The notes beneath the pieces are model-generated. The model saw only the letters and a list, made by a program, of their open reading frames with translations. It was not told the DNA's origin and searched no databases. A stretch of 64,000 nucleotides of DNA from Paenibacillus sp. J2TS4 (lineage in GTDB: Bacteria; Bacillota; Bacilli; Paenibacillales; NBRC-103111), in contig NZ_BOSH01000002.1 of NCBI RefSeq assembly GCF_018403245.1, positions 617,876 through 681,875 on the forward strand, written 5' to 3'. Positions 1 through 8,729 of the stretch are shown here, in pieces. The first letter of the stretch is position 1. Every line of letters starts with the position of its first letter. The translations under genes were made by a program, and so were the position numbers.

Positions 1-123
1 CGGCTAATCCAATCCACCATTCCCCCACGGGTATCCCCCTCTCCTATGCTTCAAGCTACCCAACGAGAATTATATCAAATATACAGTTTAATAAAACCTG
101 TAAGGAGAGGAACATTGGGATGA

Positions 124-1338
124 TCACAATGAAGAGTTTTCGGGGATGATCGCTTCCCGACTCTTTTTAGCCGACACCCATTGAGTCATAATATATACGA
201 CCAGGAACAAGATCATAAAACCGGCTGAATAACGGTACATCGCAGCATAGCTCGAAACGGTAGATATCGCTCCCAGCATCAGGGCTCCCACAGCAACCCC
301 CAAATCTGTAGAATTGTAGAACATACTGTTTGCCATGCCGTGCTGTTCCCGCGTAGACGAGCGGATCATCCAGGCTTGAATGGTGGGCTGAATTGCGCCA
401 AAGCCCAATCCGTACAGCAGTGCGGACACAATGAGCAGCAGCAGCGAAGTCGTATACGAAAGCACTATCAAGCTGGCAATGACACTAATGGCTGCCGGAA
501 TAAGGACAGCGGCATGACCTCTGCTGTCGAACAGCCTGCCGGAAATAGGTCGGATAATAATAATAGTGAACGCGTTAAACAAAAAGAATAAGCCGACCTG
601 CTCCAGATGCACTGACTCGCCGAACAAAGCAATAAAACTGAGCAGCCCGCTGTAGGTAATCGCCAAAAGCACATTCAATAAAGCGGGAAAGATCATTTTC
701 GTATTAAAAGATCGACTCTTATTAGGACCAGTACCGGTTCCCTCGGGTTGCCTTGGCGGAGCGGGCGGAATCGAACGCGTTAACAGCAGGATGGGCAAAA
801 TAAGCAGAACAGTCACAGCGCCTACAATAGCAAGCGTGTTAAAACCAAGCTCCCTCATCACGTTTAAACCGATCACCGGACCGATCGACATCGCAAGACT
901 GGAGGATAGGCCAAAATAACCGATCCCTTCCCCGATCCTTCTAATCGGAATAATTTGTGAAACCAGGGTTGGAATAATCGTACTCGACATTCCGAAGCCA
1001 ATGCCATATACAACTCTCATGACAAGCAGCGAGCCAATAGATTCGGCCATAATATAGAGTACGGATGTAAGGGCATAGACGGCCAGCCCTACGAACAAAA
1101 TGACATTGCGATGCACGATCCGCATCAGCGCTGCGGTTAAAAAGCGGGTAGCAATAGCCGAAGCCGCAAATACACTCGTTACCAGACTGACCGTAATATC
1201 CCCTGCCTGAAATTCATTTTTGACATAAGCCGGGAAGGCGGATATGAGCATCTGTAAATTTAAAAACAACAAAAAGGAACAAATAGTTAATGCTATAAAG
1301 GATTTCGTCCATAATCTCGATTCGGGTTCAAGTGGCAT
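124..1338 (-). CDS. MFS transporter, 12-TM drug-efflux type
   Basis: A 404-residue integral membrane protein with about twelve hydrophobic segments. A motif-A-like loop (GRLFDSRGHA) starts the second half, and a glycine/proline-rich motif-C-like stretch (SMSIGPVIGLNV) lies in TM5. This is the size and layout of drug:proton antiporters of the major facilitator superfamily. The ATG has a purine-rich site (AGGAGAGAAGG) just upstream. It lies 13 bp downstream of a MarR gene on the same strand, so the pair is probably one operon and the pump is probably de-repressed by a MarR ligand. The substrate cannot be read from the sequence. Confidence 0.9.
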   Translation of the reverse strand: MPLEPESRLWTKSFIALTICSFLLFLNLQMLISAFPAYVKNEFQAGDITVSLVTSVFAASAIATRFLTAALMRIVHRNVILFVGLAVYALTSVLYIMAESIGSLLVMRVVYGIGFGMSSTIIPTLVSQIIPIRRIGEGIGYFGLSSSLAMSIGPVIGLNVMRELGFNTLAIVGAVTVLLILPILLLTRSIPPAPPRQPEGTGTGPNKSRSFNTKMIFPALLNVLLAITYSGLLSFIALFGESVHLEQVGLFFLFNAFTIIIIRPISGRLFDSRGHAAVLIPAAISVIASLIVLSYTTSLLLLIVSALLYGLGFGAIQPTIQAWMIRSSTREQHGMANSMFYNSTDLGVAVGALMLGAISTVSSYAAMYRYSAGFMILFLVVYIMTQWVSAKKSREAIIPENSSL

Positions 1339-1351
1339 GATTCCTTCTCTC

Positions 1352-1810
1352 CTACTCTCTGTCTGTTAAATGGTCGGCATAACGGTGAACTCGGAGGAGA
1401 AGCTCCAGGAGAACCTCATACTCGTCATCCGAAAGACATTGTTTAATGTCATTAATAAATTGCTTTTCGACAGGGATGGTCGACTCGATCAATTGCTTGC
1501 CTTTATCGGTAATATGGACCAGAAAAGATCGGCGGTCCGCTATTCCTGTTTTTTTGTAGACAAGCCCCTTCCCCTCCAAATGATCCAATATTCGGGTGGT
1601 CGTCGGCTTATCCTTGCCCGAGCGCTCGCCAATTTCTTTCTGAATTAACCCATCGGCCCGGTTGATCTGATATAGGACCGACCATTGCTCAGGGGTAATA
1701 TCGTATTCCTTGAGCCGATTCTGCAGCAGAAGCGCTAATTTACGATGAGTAATCCCCATTAGAAAGCCGATAGAATGGTTCAGACCGTTCTCCCAATTGT
1801 CCGTGCTCAT
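1352..1810 (-). CDS. MarR family transcriptional regulator (of the adjacent MFS pump)
   Basis: Winged-helix regulator of about 152 residues. The family core is visible: a helix pair ending in DITPEQWSVLYQI, a recognition region (KDKPTTTRILDHLEGKGLVYK) and a wing (DRRSFLVHITDKG). I start it at the ATG at 1810 because AAGGTG sits about nine bases upstream; the frame opens earlier (1861) but has no site there. It is followed after 13 bp by the MFS pump, the usual autoregulated marR-pump unit. An imperfect inverted repeat near 1855-1870 (TTTAAC...GTAAA) could be its operator, but that is weak. Confidence 0.88.
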   Translation of the reverse strand: MSTDNWENGLNHSIGFLMGITHRKLALLLQNRLKEYDITPEQWSVLYQINRADGLIQKEIGERSGKDKPTTTRILDHLEGKGLVYKKTGIADRRSFLVHITDKGKQLIESTIPVEKQFINDIKQCLSDDEYEVLLELLLRVHRYADHLTDRE

Positions 1811-2085
1811 CTTCCACATCACCTTTATCTTAATCACTTCGTAATTTAGTTGCTTTAACAACTATATGGTAAACAACGAGAGCTGTCAACGTAGAAATTA
1901 GAACCAATAGCAACAATCACCCGCTAAACCTACTGCAATAATCCATTATTTCTGATAAAACCTGCTTTTTTCAACGATCTGAAAAATTGAGATTCACAGA
2001 TTCCTTCTACTGAAGCTTTTCTTGCCGCCCTTATAATGGGACGTGGTTCAAGGAGCGGAAACTTATACATGCAGTCGTTCACAAA

Positions 2086-2132
2086 GAAAACAGACTACCC
2101 TGCGGGTCAATTCATATCCGTAGGGTAGTCTG
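2086..2132 (-). terminator. Rho-independent terminator after the Ycf48-like gene
   Basis: An 11-bp perfect stem (CAGACTACCCT / AGGGTAGTCTG) is followed on the minus strand by TTTTCTTTG. It lies 60 bp past the stop of the lipoprotein gene. The rest of the 1862-2194 gap shows nothing else recognisable. Confidence 0.85.
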
Positions 2133-2194
2133 CCTTGCATAGAAGCGAGCACTCCACCTGAACTAAGAGCAAGCGGAGCGAAAGACGATATCCT

Positions 2195-3496
2195 TCAGTT
2201 CTCTGCCGGGGGATCGAATGTATGCGCCTTGTTCCAATGCTTGCCCCCATCCGATGTCGTGTACATGATGGACGGCTCGATGCTGTCGGTAATAATCCAC
2301 CACACATGGTCGGCGTCGGCTGCAGCCAGCAGGGCATTACCGTAGCCCGGGAATTCCGCTTCGCCGTTCTCCCAGCTCTTGCCTCCATCCTTCGTCCAGC
2401 CGATCGTATTCGGATTGTCGCAGGCTGGACACTGTCCTCCCATGAAGGCAATCTTGGGATTCACCACATAGAGGGGGCCAGGCCTGGAGCCGGTATTCGA
2501 AGGAGCCTGTGAATCGTTGTCCGGGAAGCCCGGGGCAGGTCCTCCACCGGCTGTTGAGTTGGCAAGGACCGTCAGCCAATTTTCCCCTCCATCCGTCGTA
2601 TGGAACAATGAATAGGATGTTTGAGTCATTCCGGAATCCCCGATAAGCTCCACCCATGCATCGCCGGCTCCGGCCGACCTGATTATCGACCCATTTAACG
2701 GCCCCGCCGTCTTGCCAGACATGACGTTCTGCCAGTTCACCCCTCCGTCGGTGGTTCGCTGAATCTGGAACGATTGATCCCCTTGGGTAACCGCCCATCC
2801 GTTGGCCGCATCATGATAATAGGCTTCGCCAACGATAGACTCCGGCACGGGCAGCGCGGTCCAAGTCTTGCCCCCATCTGTCGTATGCTGGTTCCCGATA
2901 AACGCTTCCTGCGAGGAGACGAAATGAAGGAATTCTCCTATCGGAACCTTCCCCGCCGGAGCCCATTCTCTCCCCCCATCCGTCGTATGCAGCAAAGGAC
3001 GATCCGCAGCGGCTTCAGAATCTTCTCCTAACACCGCCCAGGCCTCTTGGCCGTTCAGCGCAAACAGCTGCTTTACCGTCTGCTGTCCTTTATATTGAAC
3101 CGTCCAGCTCTTCCCGCCGTCCTCTGTGCGGGAGATCCATCCCTTCCCCCCGCTCCACCCGGAGGAAGGATCTATCAAACGCACAGCGGTGACAGGGCTC
3201 ATCATTGCCTGCTGCGAATCGGAAGAAGGCGGGCTTGTCGCTTTATTCGAATCCGGATTCGGCGTGGCTTGCTGCGGGCTGGAAGAGCTGGAAGGAAGAG
3301 CTCCCCCCGAATTCTCGGCCCGGGGAGATTCACTTGGCTCGGAGCTGGAATCCGTGCCTGAAGGAGTCATCATCACTCCTTCAGATTCGCCTGGATTCGG
3401 AATCTCCTGACCATTCTTCACATCACTGCAGCCGGCAGAAAGAAGCAGAACCGCCGACAGAATCACTGCAACTATTTCTTTGCGTTTACAACCCAT
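2195..3496 (-). CDS. Secreted lipoprotein with Ycf48/BNR-like (Asp-box) repeats
   Basis: 433 residues. The N-terminus is a lipoprotein signal peptide with lipobox LLSAGC (Cys23). A Ser/Pro/Gln-rich linker of about 70 residues follows, as in surface proteins that span the wall. The rest carries at least seven copies of an Asp-box-like motif (TTDGGKTW, TTDGGENW, TKDGGKSW, TSDGGKHW and others) spaced 40-60 residues apart. That pattern is typical of a beta-propeller of the Ycf48/photosystem-II-stability-like or sialidase-like superfamily. No sialidase active-site arginines can be identified, so it is probably a binding or scaffold propeller. RBS GAGGAGAG lies before the ATG. Monocistronic, with its own terminator at 2086-2132. 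Ligand unknown. Confidence 0.85.
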   Translation of the reverse strand: MGCKRKEIVAVILSAVLLLSAGCSDVKNGQEIPNPGESEGVMMTPSGTDSSSEPSESPRAENSGGALPSSSSSPQQATPNPDSNKATSPPSSDSQQAMMSPVTAVRLIDPSSGWSGGKGWISRTEDGGKSWTVQYKGQQTVKQLFALNGQEAWAVLGEDSEAAADRPLLHTTDGGREWAPAGKVPIGEFLHFVSSQEAFIGNQHTTDGGKTWTALPVPESIVGEAYYHDAANGWAVTQGDQSFQIQRTTDGGVNWQNVMSGKTAGPLNGSIIRSAGAGDAWVELIGDSGMTQTSYSLFHTTDGGENWLTVLANSTAGGGPAPGFPDNDSQAPSNTGSRPGPLYVVNPKIAFMGGQCPACDNPNTIGWTKDGGKSWENGEAEFPGYGNALLAAADADHVWWIITDSIEPSIMYTTSDGGKHWNKAHTFDPPAEN

Positions 3497-3640
3497 GTTA
3501 TCTCTCCTCGTGTCTCTTTATATTAAAGGACAGGGCAAAGGTTAATTTTGTTCCCGATTTCAGAAAATCGAGTGGAGTTTATTTTGTTTAAAATGCTCCT
3601 TCCATGATGACTCCCCAACCCTTTCCTAGCTTATTAATAC

Positions 3641-3679
3641 AAAAACAAGCATCCCAAACCTTATGGAAGAGGATGCTTG
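3641..3679 (-). terminator. Rho-independent terminator of the bceAB transcript
   Basis: The arms CAAGCATCC and GGATGCTTG form a perfect 9-bp stem, followed on the minus strand by a run of five T. It lies about 160 bp downstream of the bceB stop, so the transcript has a long tail holding the small open frame at 3718-3825. Confidence 0.8.
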
Positions 3680-3717
3680 CTCTGTAACTATGATATAGCT
3701 TTCCAGCCATGATGAGC

Positions 3718-3825
3718 TTAGTTCGAGCTTGAACTGCTATTTTGCAGAATCGTTAAGCCTTCCAAGTGCTTTACTTGCTCTTTCAAATCTTTGGTCCGCT
3801 TTAACCATTCGGTATTCGACTCCAC
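3718..3825 (-). other. Possible 35-codon ORF in the bceB 3' tail, in frame with bceB
   Basis: After the bceB TAG the same frame stays open for 39 more codons to a TAA at 3718. From a GTG at 3825 it would encode a short, charged, helix-forming peptide (EWLKRTKDLKEQVKHLE) ending in a run of five Ser and Asn. Composition looks protein-like, but the GTG has no clear ribosome binding site. It could be a small gene, a readthrough extension of bceB, or the remnant tail of a longer ancestral gene. Low confidence. Confidence 0.2.
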
Positions 3826-3837
3826 TCTGCCGGCAAC

Positions 3838-5763
3838 CTAATGCATAGTATCGTTTTTCTGATAGAGGTGCTGCAAATAACGCCAGCGAACTGCCAGGAA
3901 ATAGACGATTTGCACAGCGATAAAGGAGACTATGACCACGATGGAATCCGCCGCCACGGAATAATCGACCAACTGCTGCAGCGCCGTAAAGGCTACACTG
4001 CTATGGATAAGAGCCAGGACGAGCGGCAGGAAAAAGAGAAGCACAAGCTGGCGCGTCACCATTCTTCTCAGCTCCGATCGGCTTAAACCGATTTTGGATA
4101 TCATCTGATATTGCTTTTCATCGCGTTCCAAATCGGCATATAGACGGAAGTAAATAAAACTTGCCGCAAATGTAAAGAATACGATGCCCACCAATACACT
4201 GACAATCATTAAAATACCATTCTCTTGTTTAGACGTTAGCCATTCGAATACTAAGGCGGAAAAATGGTATTCCGCTCCTCTATCTGACTCCAGCGAATCC
4301 AGCAGCTTTTGCGAGACTTCCCTAGATTTTTGCCATTGATCTACTGCAAAAAAATAATAGGTGCGTAGACCATATTCCTCCATAGGCATCTGGTCGTACA
4401 AGGCGTCTGAAACGACGATTACCGTTCCTCCGAAATTGGAAAGGACGATGTAGGGCATCGCTTTCTGGACAGATAAAGAGATGTCCAGCTCCCCTTTCAT
4501 GAGAGGAATAGAGGTCGGGACATTAGTGGACTGCTTCTTATACCCGTCTCTTTGACTGACCGATGTTGGCGTCAACAGGGCTTCCTCCCCCTGGATCGTC
4601 TCGCTTTCATAACCGAGAGCACGGGCCAAATCATTGTAATCGCTAAGCTTCAGAACGGTATGACCGTCATCTGTATACTGCGGAGTGGCTTTAGCCATAC
4701 GGTAGGAGAAATTGGCTTCAGCCAGCTGCTTTCCGATTTCCTGAATGTGCTTATGCTCCTGGGCATTCTCCGGACTGGAGGAATAAGTAAAGGCAAAGGG
4801 ATTCACCATCTGAGCCAATCCCGGACTTCCTATAGCCAGGCTGGTACCGATGCCGGTAAAGGCGACCGCCGATATAATCGAAACCATAAAGAACATAATC
4901 GCATTATCTTTCATCCGATAGGTCAGCTCCGAGAAGGTCAGCAGATTGATCTTTCGGAAAAATAGCCAGTCCCTCTTCTTTAATGCCCGGATCGTGTAAA
5001 CACTCCATTGCGTGAATAAAAAATACGTCCCCAACACGACAAAACCTACACCCGCAGCTAATGACAGGAACGAAAACAGAAAGCGCAAAGCAAAGAGAAA
5101 TACGAGTCCGTAGCCTAACCCAATAAACAGAACAGCCAATATCGAGAGCCACACGGATGCTTTAGGCTCCGGCTTCGGTTTATCCTCGGCTTGAATCAGC
5201 TCCACGAGCTGAGTTCTTTTACCCATTCTAAAGGTAAACAAAGCGATAAGCAGAAACAGGAGGAAGAACGCACCGGCGGTTGTCCATACAGCTTGCATGG
5301 GGATATAAAAAGGCAGCCCGTTTTGAATGAATAGAATGCTGGCGCTAATTAATAAAATGAGCTTGGAAAAAACAAGGCCCACGAGGATTCCGGTAATAAT
5401 CGAGGCGATCCCGATGATCATATTTTCAATAAAAACAAGCTTGTTCAATTGCCGGGGCGACATCCCGAGCAGCATCAGAACACCGAAGTCCTTCTTGCGT
5501 GTTTTAAGAAACGCACTGACCGAATAGAGCAGGAAGAAAAAAGAGAAGATGAAAATCAAATATTGAGAAATCTGCATTCCCATCGTTCCCAGTTGACTCA
5601 TCGTTTTACTAGTGGAAGCCAGCTCCCCTTGCAGATTCGGATGAAATAGAAGCAAGGCATACGTAAAAAAGATCATGACCGAGAAGGCACTGCTCAGAAA
5701 ATGAGCGACATAAGTACGCTTATTACGAATAATATTATTAAACGCGAATTGGCGAAAAGTCAT
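3838..5763 (-). CDS. bceB: Bce-type ABC transporter permease (FtsX/MacB-like, antimicrobial peptide resistance)
   Basis: 641 residues, the normal BceB length. It starts with the family N-terminus MTFRQFAFNNIIRNKRTY and has about ten membrane segments. A large extracellular domain, roughly residues 310-515, is the peptide-sensing domain in this family. I chose the ATG at 5763 because GGAGGGG lies 6-7 bases upstream; the open frame starts earlier (5877) inside bceA. It overlaps the end of the ATPase gene by 26 bp, so they are translationally coupled. In known Bce modules the permease both removes bacitracin- or lantibiotic-like peptides from lipid II-cycle targets and activates its partner histidine kinase, here the kinase at 6914-7900. 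The actual peptide is unknown. The symbol denotes family, not proven orthology. Confidence 0.92.
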   Translation of the reverse strand: MTFRQFAFNNIIRNKRTYVAHFLSSAFSVMIFFTYALLLFHPNLQGELASTSKTMSQLGTMGMQISQYLIFIFSFFFLLYSVSAFLKTRKKDFGVLMLLGMSPRQLNKLVFIENMIIGIASIITGILVGLVFSKLILLISASILFIQNGLPFYIPMQAVWTTAGAFFLLFLLIALFTFRMGKRTQLVELIQAEDKPKPEPKASVWLSILAVLFIGLGYGLVFLFALRFLFSFLSLAAGVGFVVLGTYFLFTQWSVYTIRALKKRDWLFFRKINLLTFSELTYRMKDNAIMFFMVSIISAVAFTGIGTSLAIGSPGLAQMVNPFAFTYSSSPENAQEHKHIQEIGKQLAEANFSYRMAKATPQYTDDGHTVLKLSDYNDLARALGYESETIQGEEALLTPTSVSQRDGYKKQSTNVPTSIPLMKGELDISLSVQKAMPYIVLSNFGGTVIVVSDALYDQMPMEEYGLRTYYFFAVDQWQKSREVSQKLLDSLESDRGAEYHFSALVFEWLTSKQENGILMIVSVLVGIVFFTFAASFIYFRLYADLERDEKQYQMISKIGLSRSELRRMVTRQLVLLFFLPLVLALIHSSVAFTALQQLVDYSVAADSIVVIVSFIAVQIVYFLAVRWRYLQHLYQKNDTMH

Positions 5764-6508
5764 GCCCATCCCCTCCCAGCAGCGACAGAACATTGATAAT
5801 TTTTTGATAAAATGAGGCCCGGCTGTCCCCACAGTGAATTTCATTATAGAGCTGCCCATCCTTAATGAAGATGACACGGTTACAGTAGCTGGCAGCCATC
5901 GGATCGTGGGTCACCAGCATCATGGTCGCCTCCTCTTCTTCATTCAATTTGGCCATCAGCTCCATGACATCGCGGGCCGCTTTGGAATCGAGATTCCCCG
6001 TCGGTTCGTCGGCCAGTACCAGCTTGGGGGTATGAATCAGCGCCCGGGCAATAGCCGTGCGCTGGGCTTGGCCTCCCGAAATTTCATAGGTTCGCTTGTT
6101 CAAGATCGATGTAATCCCCAGCTTCTCCGCCATCACTCCGAGCCGTCGGTTCATTTCTTTCAAATTCATTCCGTCCAAAGTTAGTGGGAGAACAATGTTT
6201 TCCTTGACGGTTAGCGTATTAAGAAGGTTGAACGATTGGAACACAAAACCAAGCTCCCGCCGGCGAAAATAAGCCAGTTTGTCTGGGGACAGGCGATGGG
6301 GATTTTCCCCTTGAATCCGGACTTCTCCCGCTGTCGGAGAATCGATAGTTGAGACCAGGTTCAGCAAGGTGGTCTTCCCGCTTCCGGAAGGCCCCATAAT
6401 TCCTACAAATTCCCCTTTGTTAATAGTCAAATCTATATTGGTAAGGGCCTCGTATGGAATTTTTCCCGGGTAAATCTTATTGAGCTCGCGCGCTTTTAAA
6501 ATTTCCAT
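5738..6508 (-). CDS. bceA: Bce-type ABC transporter ATP-binding protein
   Basis: 256 residues with Walker A (GPSGSGKTT, about residues 39-47), Q-loop (FQSFNLL), signature (SGGQAQR, with Ala where Gln is usual), Walker B (LVLADEPTG) and the H-loop (VTHDP). This is the MacB/LolD/BceA class that pairs with FtsX-type permeases, and the overlapping bceB-type gene fits. RBS AAAGGAGAG lies before the ATG. The gap of about 400 bp to the kinase gene upstream suggests its own promoter, normally the response-regulator target in these modules, but I could not find a clear operator. Confidence 0.93.
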   Translation of the reverse strand: MEILKARELNKIYPGKIPYEALTNIDLTINKGEFVGIMGPSGSGKTTLLNLVSTIDSPTAGEVRIQGENPHRLSPDKLAYFRRRELGFVFQSFNLLNTLTVKENIVLPLTLDGMNLKEMNRRLGVMAEKLGITSILNKRTYEISGGQAQRTAIARALIHTPKLVLADEPTGNLDSKAARDVMELMAKLNEEEEATMMLVTHDPMAASYCNRVIFIKDGQLYNEIHCGDSRASFYQKIINVLSLLGGDGHDFSPIRV

Positions 6509-6882
6509 GAATCTTCTCTCCTTTACTCACTAGTTGCTGGTAATTATATATGTGGCACTAAAGAAAGCTATCATTCCGTTCCGAAGGAAAGTGCCCCCGA
6601 AGGCTTCAAACATCTAAACTGTTACCCCAAAAAGTGAAGTGATGCTTCGTAGTGAAGTCCTATTACTTTTCGGGGACCCCGAAACCAACAGATTCCTTCT
6701 ATATAGATAGGCCTTCGGATAGTAGGAATACAAAGCCAAAACTCGCCCTGGAAGCATCTTTCTTTCTCCACTTCATGAGCTTTGAAATCTTTAGTGCCGA
6801 GCATATAGTTTACTCCAGCTTTGCCGTTTTTCATATAAAACAATCTTTCAATAGTCTAACAACTTTGTAAGGTAATGAAATG
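6509..6882. other. bceA upstream region (about 375 bp)
   Basis: Between the kinase terminator and bceA. It should hold the BceR-dependent bceA promoter. I see no convincing inverted-repeat operator. It contains a candidate 60-codon ORF (6622-6804) and a short palindrome GGGGACCCC near 6676. Confidence 0.4.
6622..6804 (-). CDS. Candidate small ORF between bceS and bceA (60 aa, unproven)
   Basis: An ATG at 6804 has GGAG eight bases upstream. It opens a 60-residue frame beginning MLGTKDFKAHEVEKE with three cysteines further on (RCFQGEF, LCIP, GICW). It lies on the same strand between the kinase terminator and bceA. Peptide-detoxification modules sometimes sit beside small peptide genes, but there is no lantibiotic leader motif or modification enzyme here. 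No homologue is recognised, so it may be chance. Confidence 0.22.
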   Translation of the reverse strand: MLGTKDFKAHEVEKERCFQGEFWLCIPTIRRPIYIEGICWFRGPRKVIGLHYEASLHFLG

Positions 6883-6914
6883 AAAAAATCGATGAATGAC
6901 AGACATTCATCGAT
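6883..6914 (-). terminator. Rho-independent terminator after bceRS-type operon
   Basis: A perfect 11-bp stem (ATCGATGAATG / CATTCATCGAT, 5-nt loop) is followed on the minus strand by six T. It touches the stop codon of the kinase gene, so bceRS and bceAB are separate transcription units. Confidence 0.9.
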
Positions 6915-7900
6915 TAATGGACGGCGTACGGAAATCTAATGCGCACGGTCGTTCCTTGGCCGACTTCCGATTGGATTTCAATTTCATGATTCAGCTTCTC
7001 TATCACTTCCTTGACCAGATACAGCCCCATTCCGGTAGACTCTTTAAACTGCCGGCCATTCTCGCCGGTATAGAAAGGATAGAACACACGGGAAAGATCC
7101 GAAGACGGAATCCCTACTCCACGATCCTTAATTTCGAGGATGACGGCGCGATTCTGTGAAGAAGCGGCTACGGTCACCTTTTCACGGTTCCCCGCAGAAT
7201 ATTTGATGGCGTTGGACAGCAGTTGCTGAAGAATAAAGCGAAGCCACTTCGCATCCGTTTCCACCGTAAGCCCGGAATCAACTTCGATTTCCGGATAGAC
7301 GTAGCTGCGGATAAATAACCGCTTGTTCTCCCCAATCACTTCATTGACAATTTCTCTTAAACTTACTTTGTCCACGTGAAAATCCTGCTCGAACGTTTCC
7401 AGTCTTGCCATGTAGAGCACCATTTCGAGCCCGGCCCGCATTCGATCCGTCTCTTCCGTAATGCTTTCAAACTGCGGGCCCTCTCCATTCTGGGCAATTA
7501 ATTCGATGACGGACAGCGGAGTCTTCATTTGATGAACCCATTGATTCATAAAGGTCAGGTGGTTCTGCTGCTTCCGTTCCCAGCTTTTCAATTGCTTCTG
7601 ATAATGGCTGTATTGAGACTGGAGCAATTCGTTTAAAGCTCTGGATAAAGGAGCGGCATCCGCGTGTTGGATCGATTCTTTAAGCGAGGCTTGCGGGCTG
7701 GATAATCGCTCATATAATTTACGATGGCTCCAGTAGCGATAAGCCAAATAAGCGATCAGCAGACAAATGCCTAGAAAAACAGCATACAGCGCGGTTGGCA
7801 AATCGCTGTATCCATCAAACCAATAAACGAGCAGCACGATGAACAATTGAACGATCGTAAACCCGATAAGCGGGAGATGCTCTCGTACAAATAGCTTCAT
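6914..7900 (-). CDS. bceS: Bce-type intramembrane-sensing histidine kinase
   Basis: 328 residues with two membrane segments close together (about 10-29 and 36-57) and only a few residues outside. This intramembrane-sensing layout is typical of BceS kinases, which take their signal from the BceAB transporter. The phospho-acceptor is His123 in WVHQMKTPLS; N box NAIKYSAG, G1 DRGVGIPSSD and G2 GMGLYLVKEV follow. RBS AAGGAAGG. The start overlaps the regulator stop by 4 bp (ATGA), so the two genes are coupled. The bceAB-type pair downstream is its expected partner. Confidence 0.92.
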   Translation of the reverse strand: MKLFVREHLPLIGFTIVQLFIVLLVYWFDGYSDLPTALYAVFLGICLLIAYLAYRYWSHRKLYERLSSPQASLKESIQHADAAPLSRALNELLQSQYSHYQKQLKSWERKQQNHLTFMNQWVHQMKTPLSVIELIAQNGEGPQFESITEETDRMRAGLEMVLYMARLETFEQDFHVDKVSLREIVNEVIGENKRLFIRSYVYPEIEVDSGLTVETDAKWLRFILQQLLSNAIKYSAGNREKVTVAASSQNRAVILEIKDRGVGIPSSDLSRVFYPFYTGENGRQFKESTGMGLYLVKEVIEKLNHEIEIQSEVGQGTTVRIRFPYAVH

Positions 7901-8604
7901 AGCCCTTCCTTCTCTTCCCAGACGATATTCAACCGGTAACCGACGCCGCGAACCGTTTCCAGAGCGTCTTCAATGCCAAGCTCCGCCAGCTTCTTGCGGA
8001 TTCGCGTTATATTAACGCTGAGAGTATTGTCATCAATATACGTATAATCGTCCCAGAGCTTGTCGAGGATAATTTCCCGGCTGACGATGCGGGGACAGCG
8101 CTCCAGCAGTGTTTCGATCAGCACGGTTTCTTTTTTCGTCAGCGGAACCATTCCACCCTTCAGATGCAGCTCCATTCTTTCCGGATATAGGGTCAAGCCG
8201 GACTTCTCGACCGTCCGCTCGCTCATTTGAGCCGCATAATCGCCATACACGCGCCGCAGCTGGCTGCGGATTTTAGCCATGACAACCTCATAATGAAACG
8301 GCTTCGTTATGTAGTCGTCCGCCCCATTCTCGATGGCCCGCACCTGATCCATCTCTCCGCTGCGCGCAGAAATAAAAAGAATAGGACAAGTGGAAACCGT
8401 ACGAATTTGGCGGCACCAGTAATATCCGTCAAAGCTTGGCAAATTAATATCCAGCAGCACAACATGCGGCTGCGCCTCTATAAATACGTCCAGCACACGC
8501 TGAAAATCATTGACGACCAGCCCTTCATCCCCATATTTTTCGATATAGGACTGCAGTAACTCGGAAATTTTGGGATCGTCCTCCACGATCATAATTTTAT
8601 ACAT
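7897..8604 (-). CDS. bceR: OmpR-family response regulator of the Bce module
   Basis: 235 residues: receiver domain with acidic pocket EDD (8-10), phospho-acceptor Asp52 (LLDINLPSFDG), conserved Thr/Ser and Lys (ITKPF), then an OmpR/PhoB winged helix (about 130-230, ending RGVGYRLN). RBS GGGAG before the ATG. First gene of a bceR-bceS operon with its own terminator. It should activate the bceAB-type genes when the transporter meets its peptide. Confidence 0.92.
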   Translation of the reverse strand: MYKIMIVEDDPKISELLQSYIEKYGDEGLVVNDFQRVLDVFIEAQPHVVLLDINLPSFDGYYWCRQIRTVSTCPILFISARSGEMDQVRAIENGADDYITKPFHYEVVMAKIRSQLRRVYGDYAAQMSERTVEKSGLTLYPERMELHLKGGMVPLTKKETVLIETLLERCPRIVSREIILDKLWDDYTYIDDNTLSVNITRIRKKLAELGIEDALETVRGVGYRLNIVWEEKEGL

Positions 8605-8729
8605 AGCCTATTCTCCCTTGATTTGGCATCGAATAATATTATTTATTAGATTTGCGAAAAGAAGCCCGTTGAAGGAATGAACTCCATGATGGTCGAAAAT
8701 AGTAACATCTCAACTTTCAGGAGGGGAAT

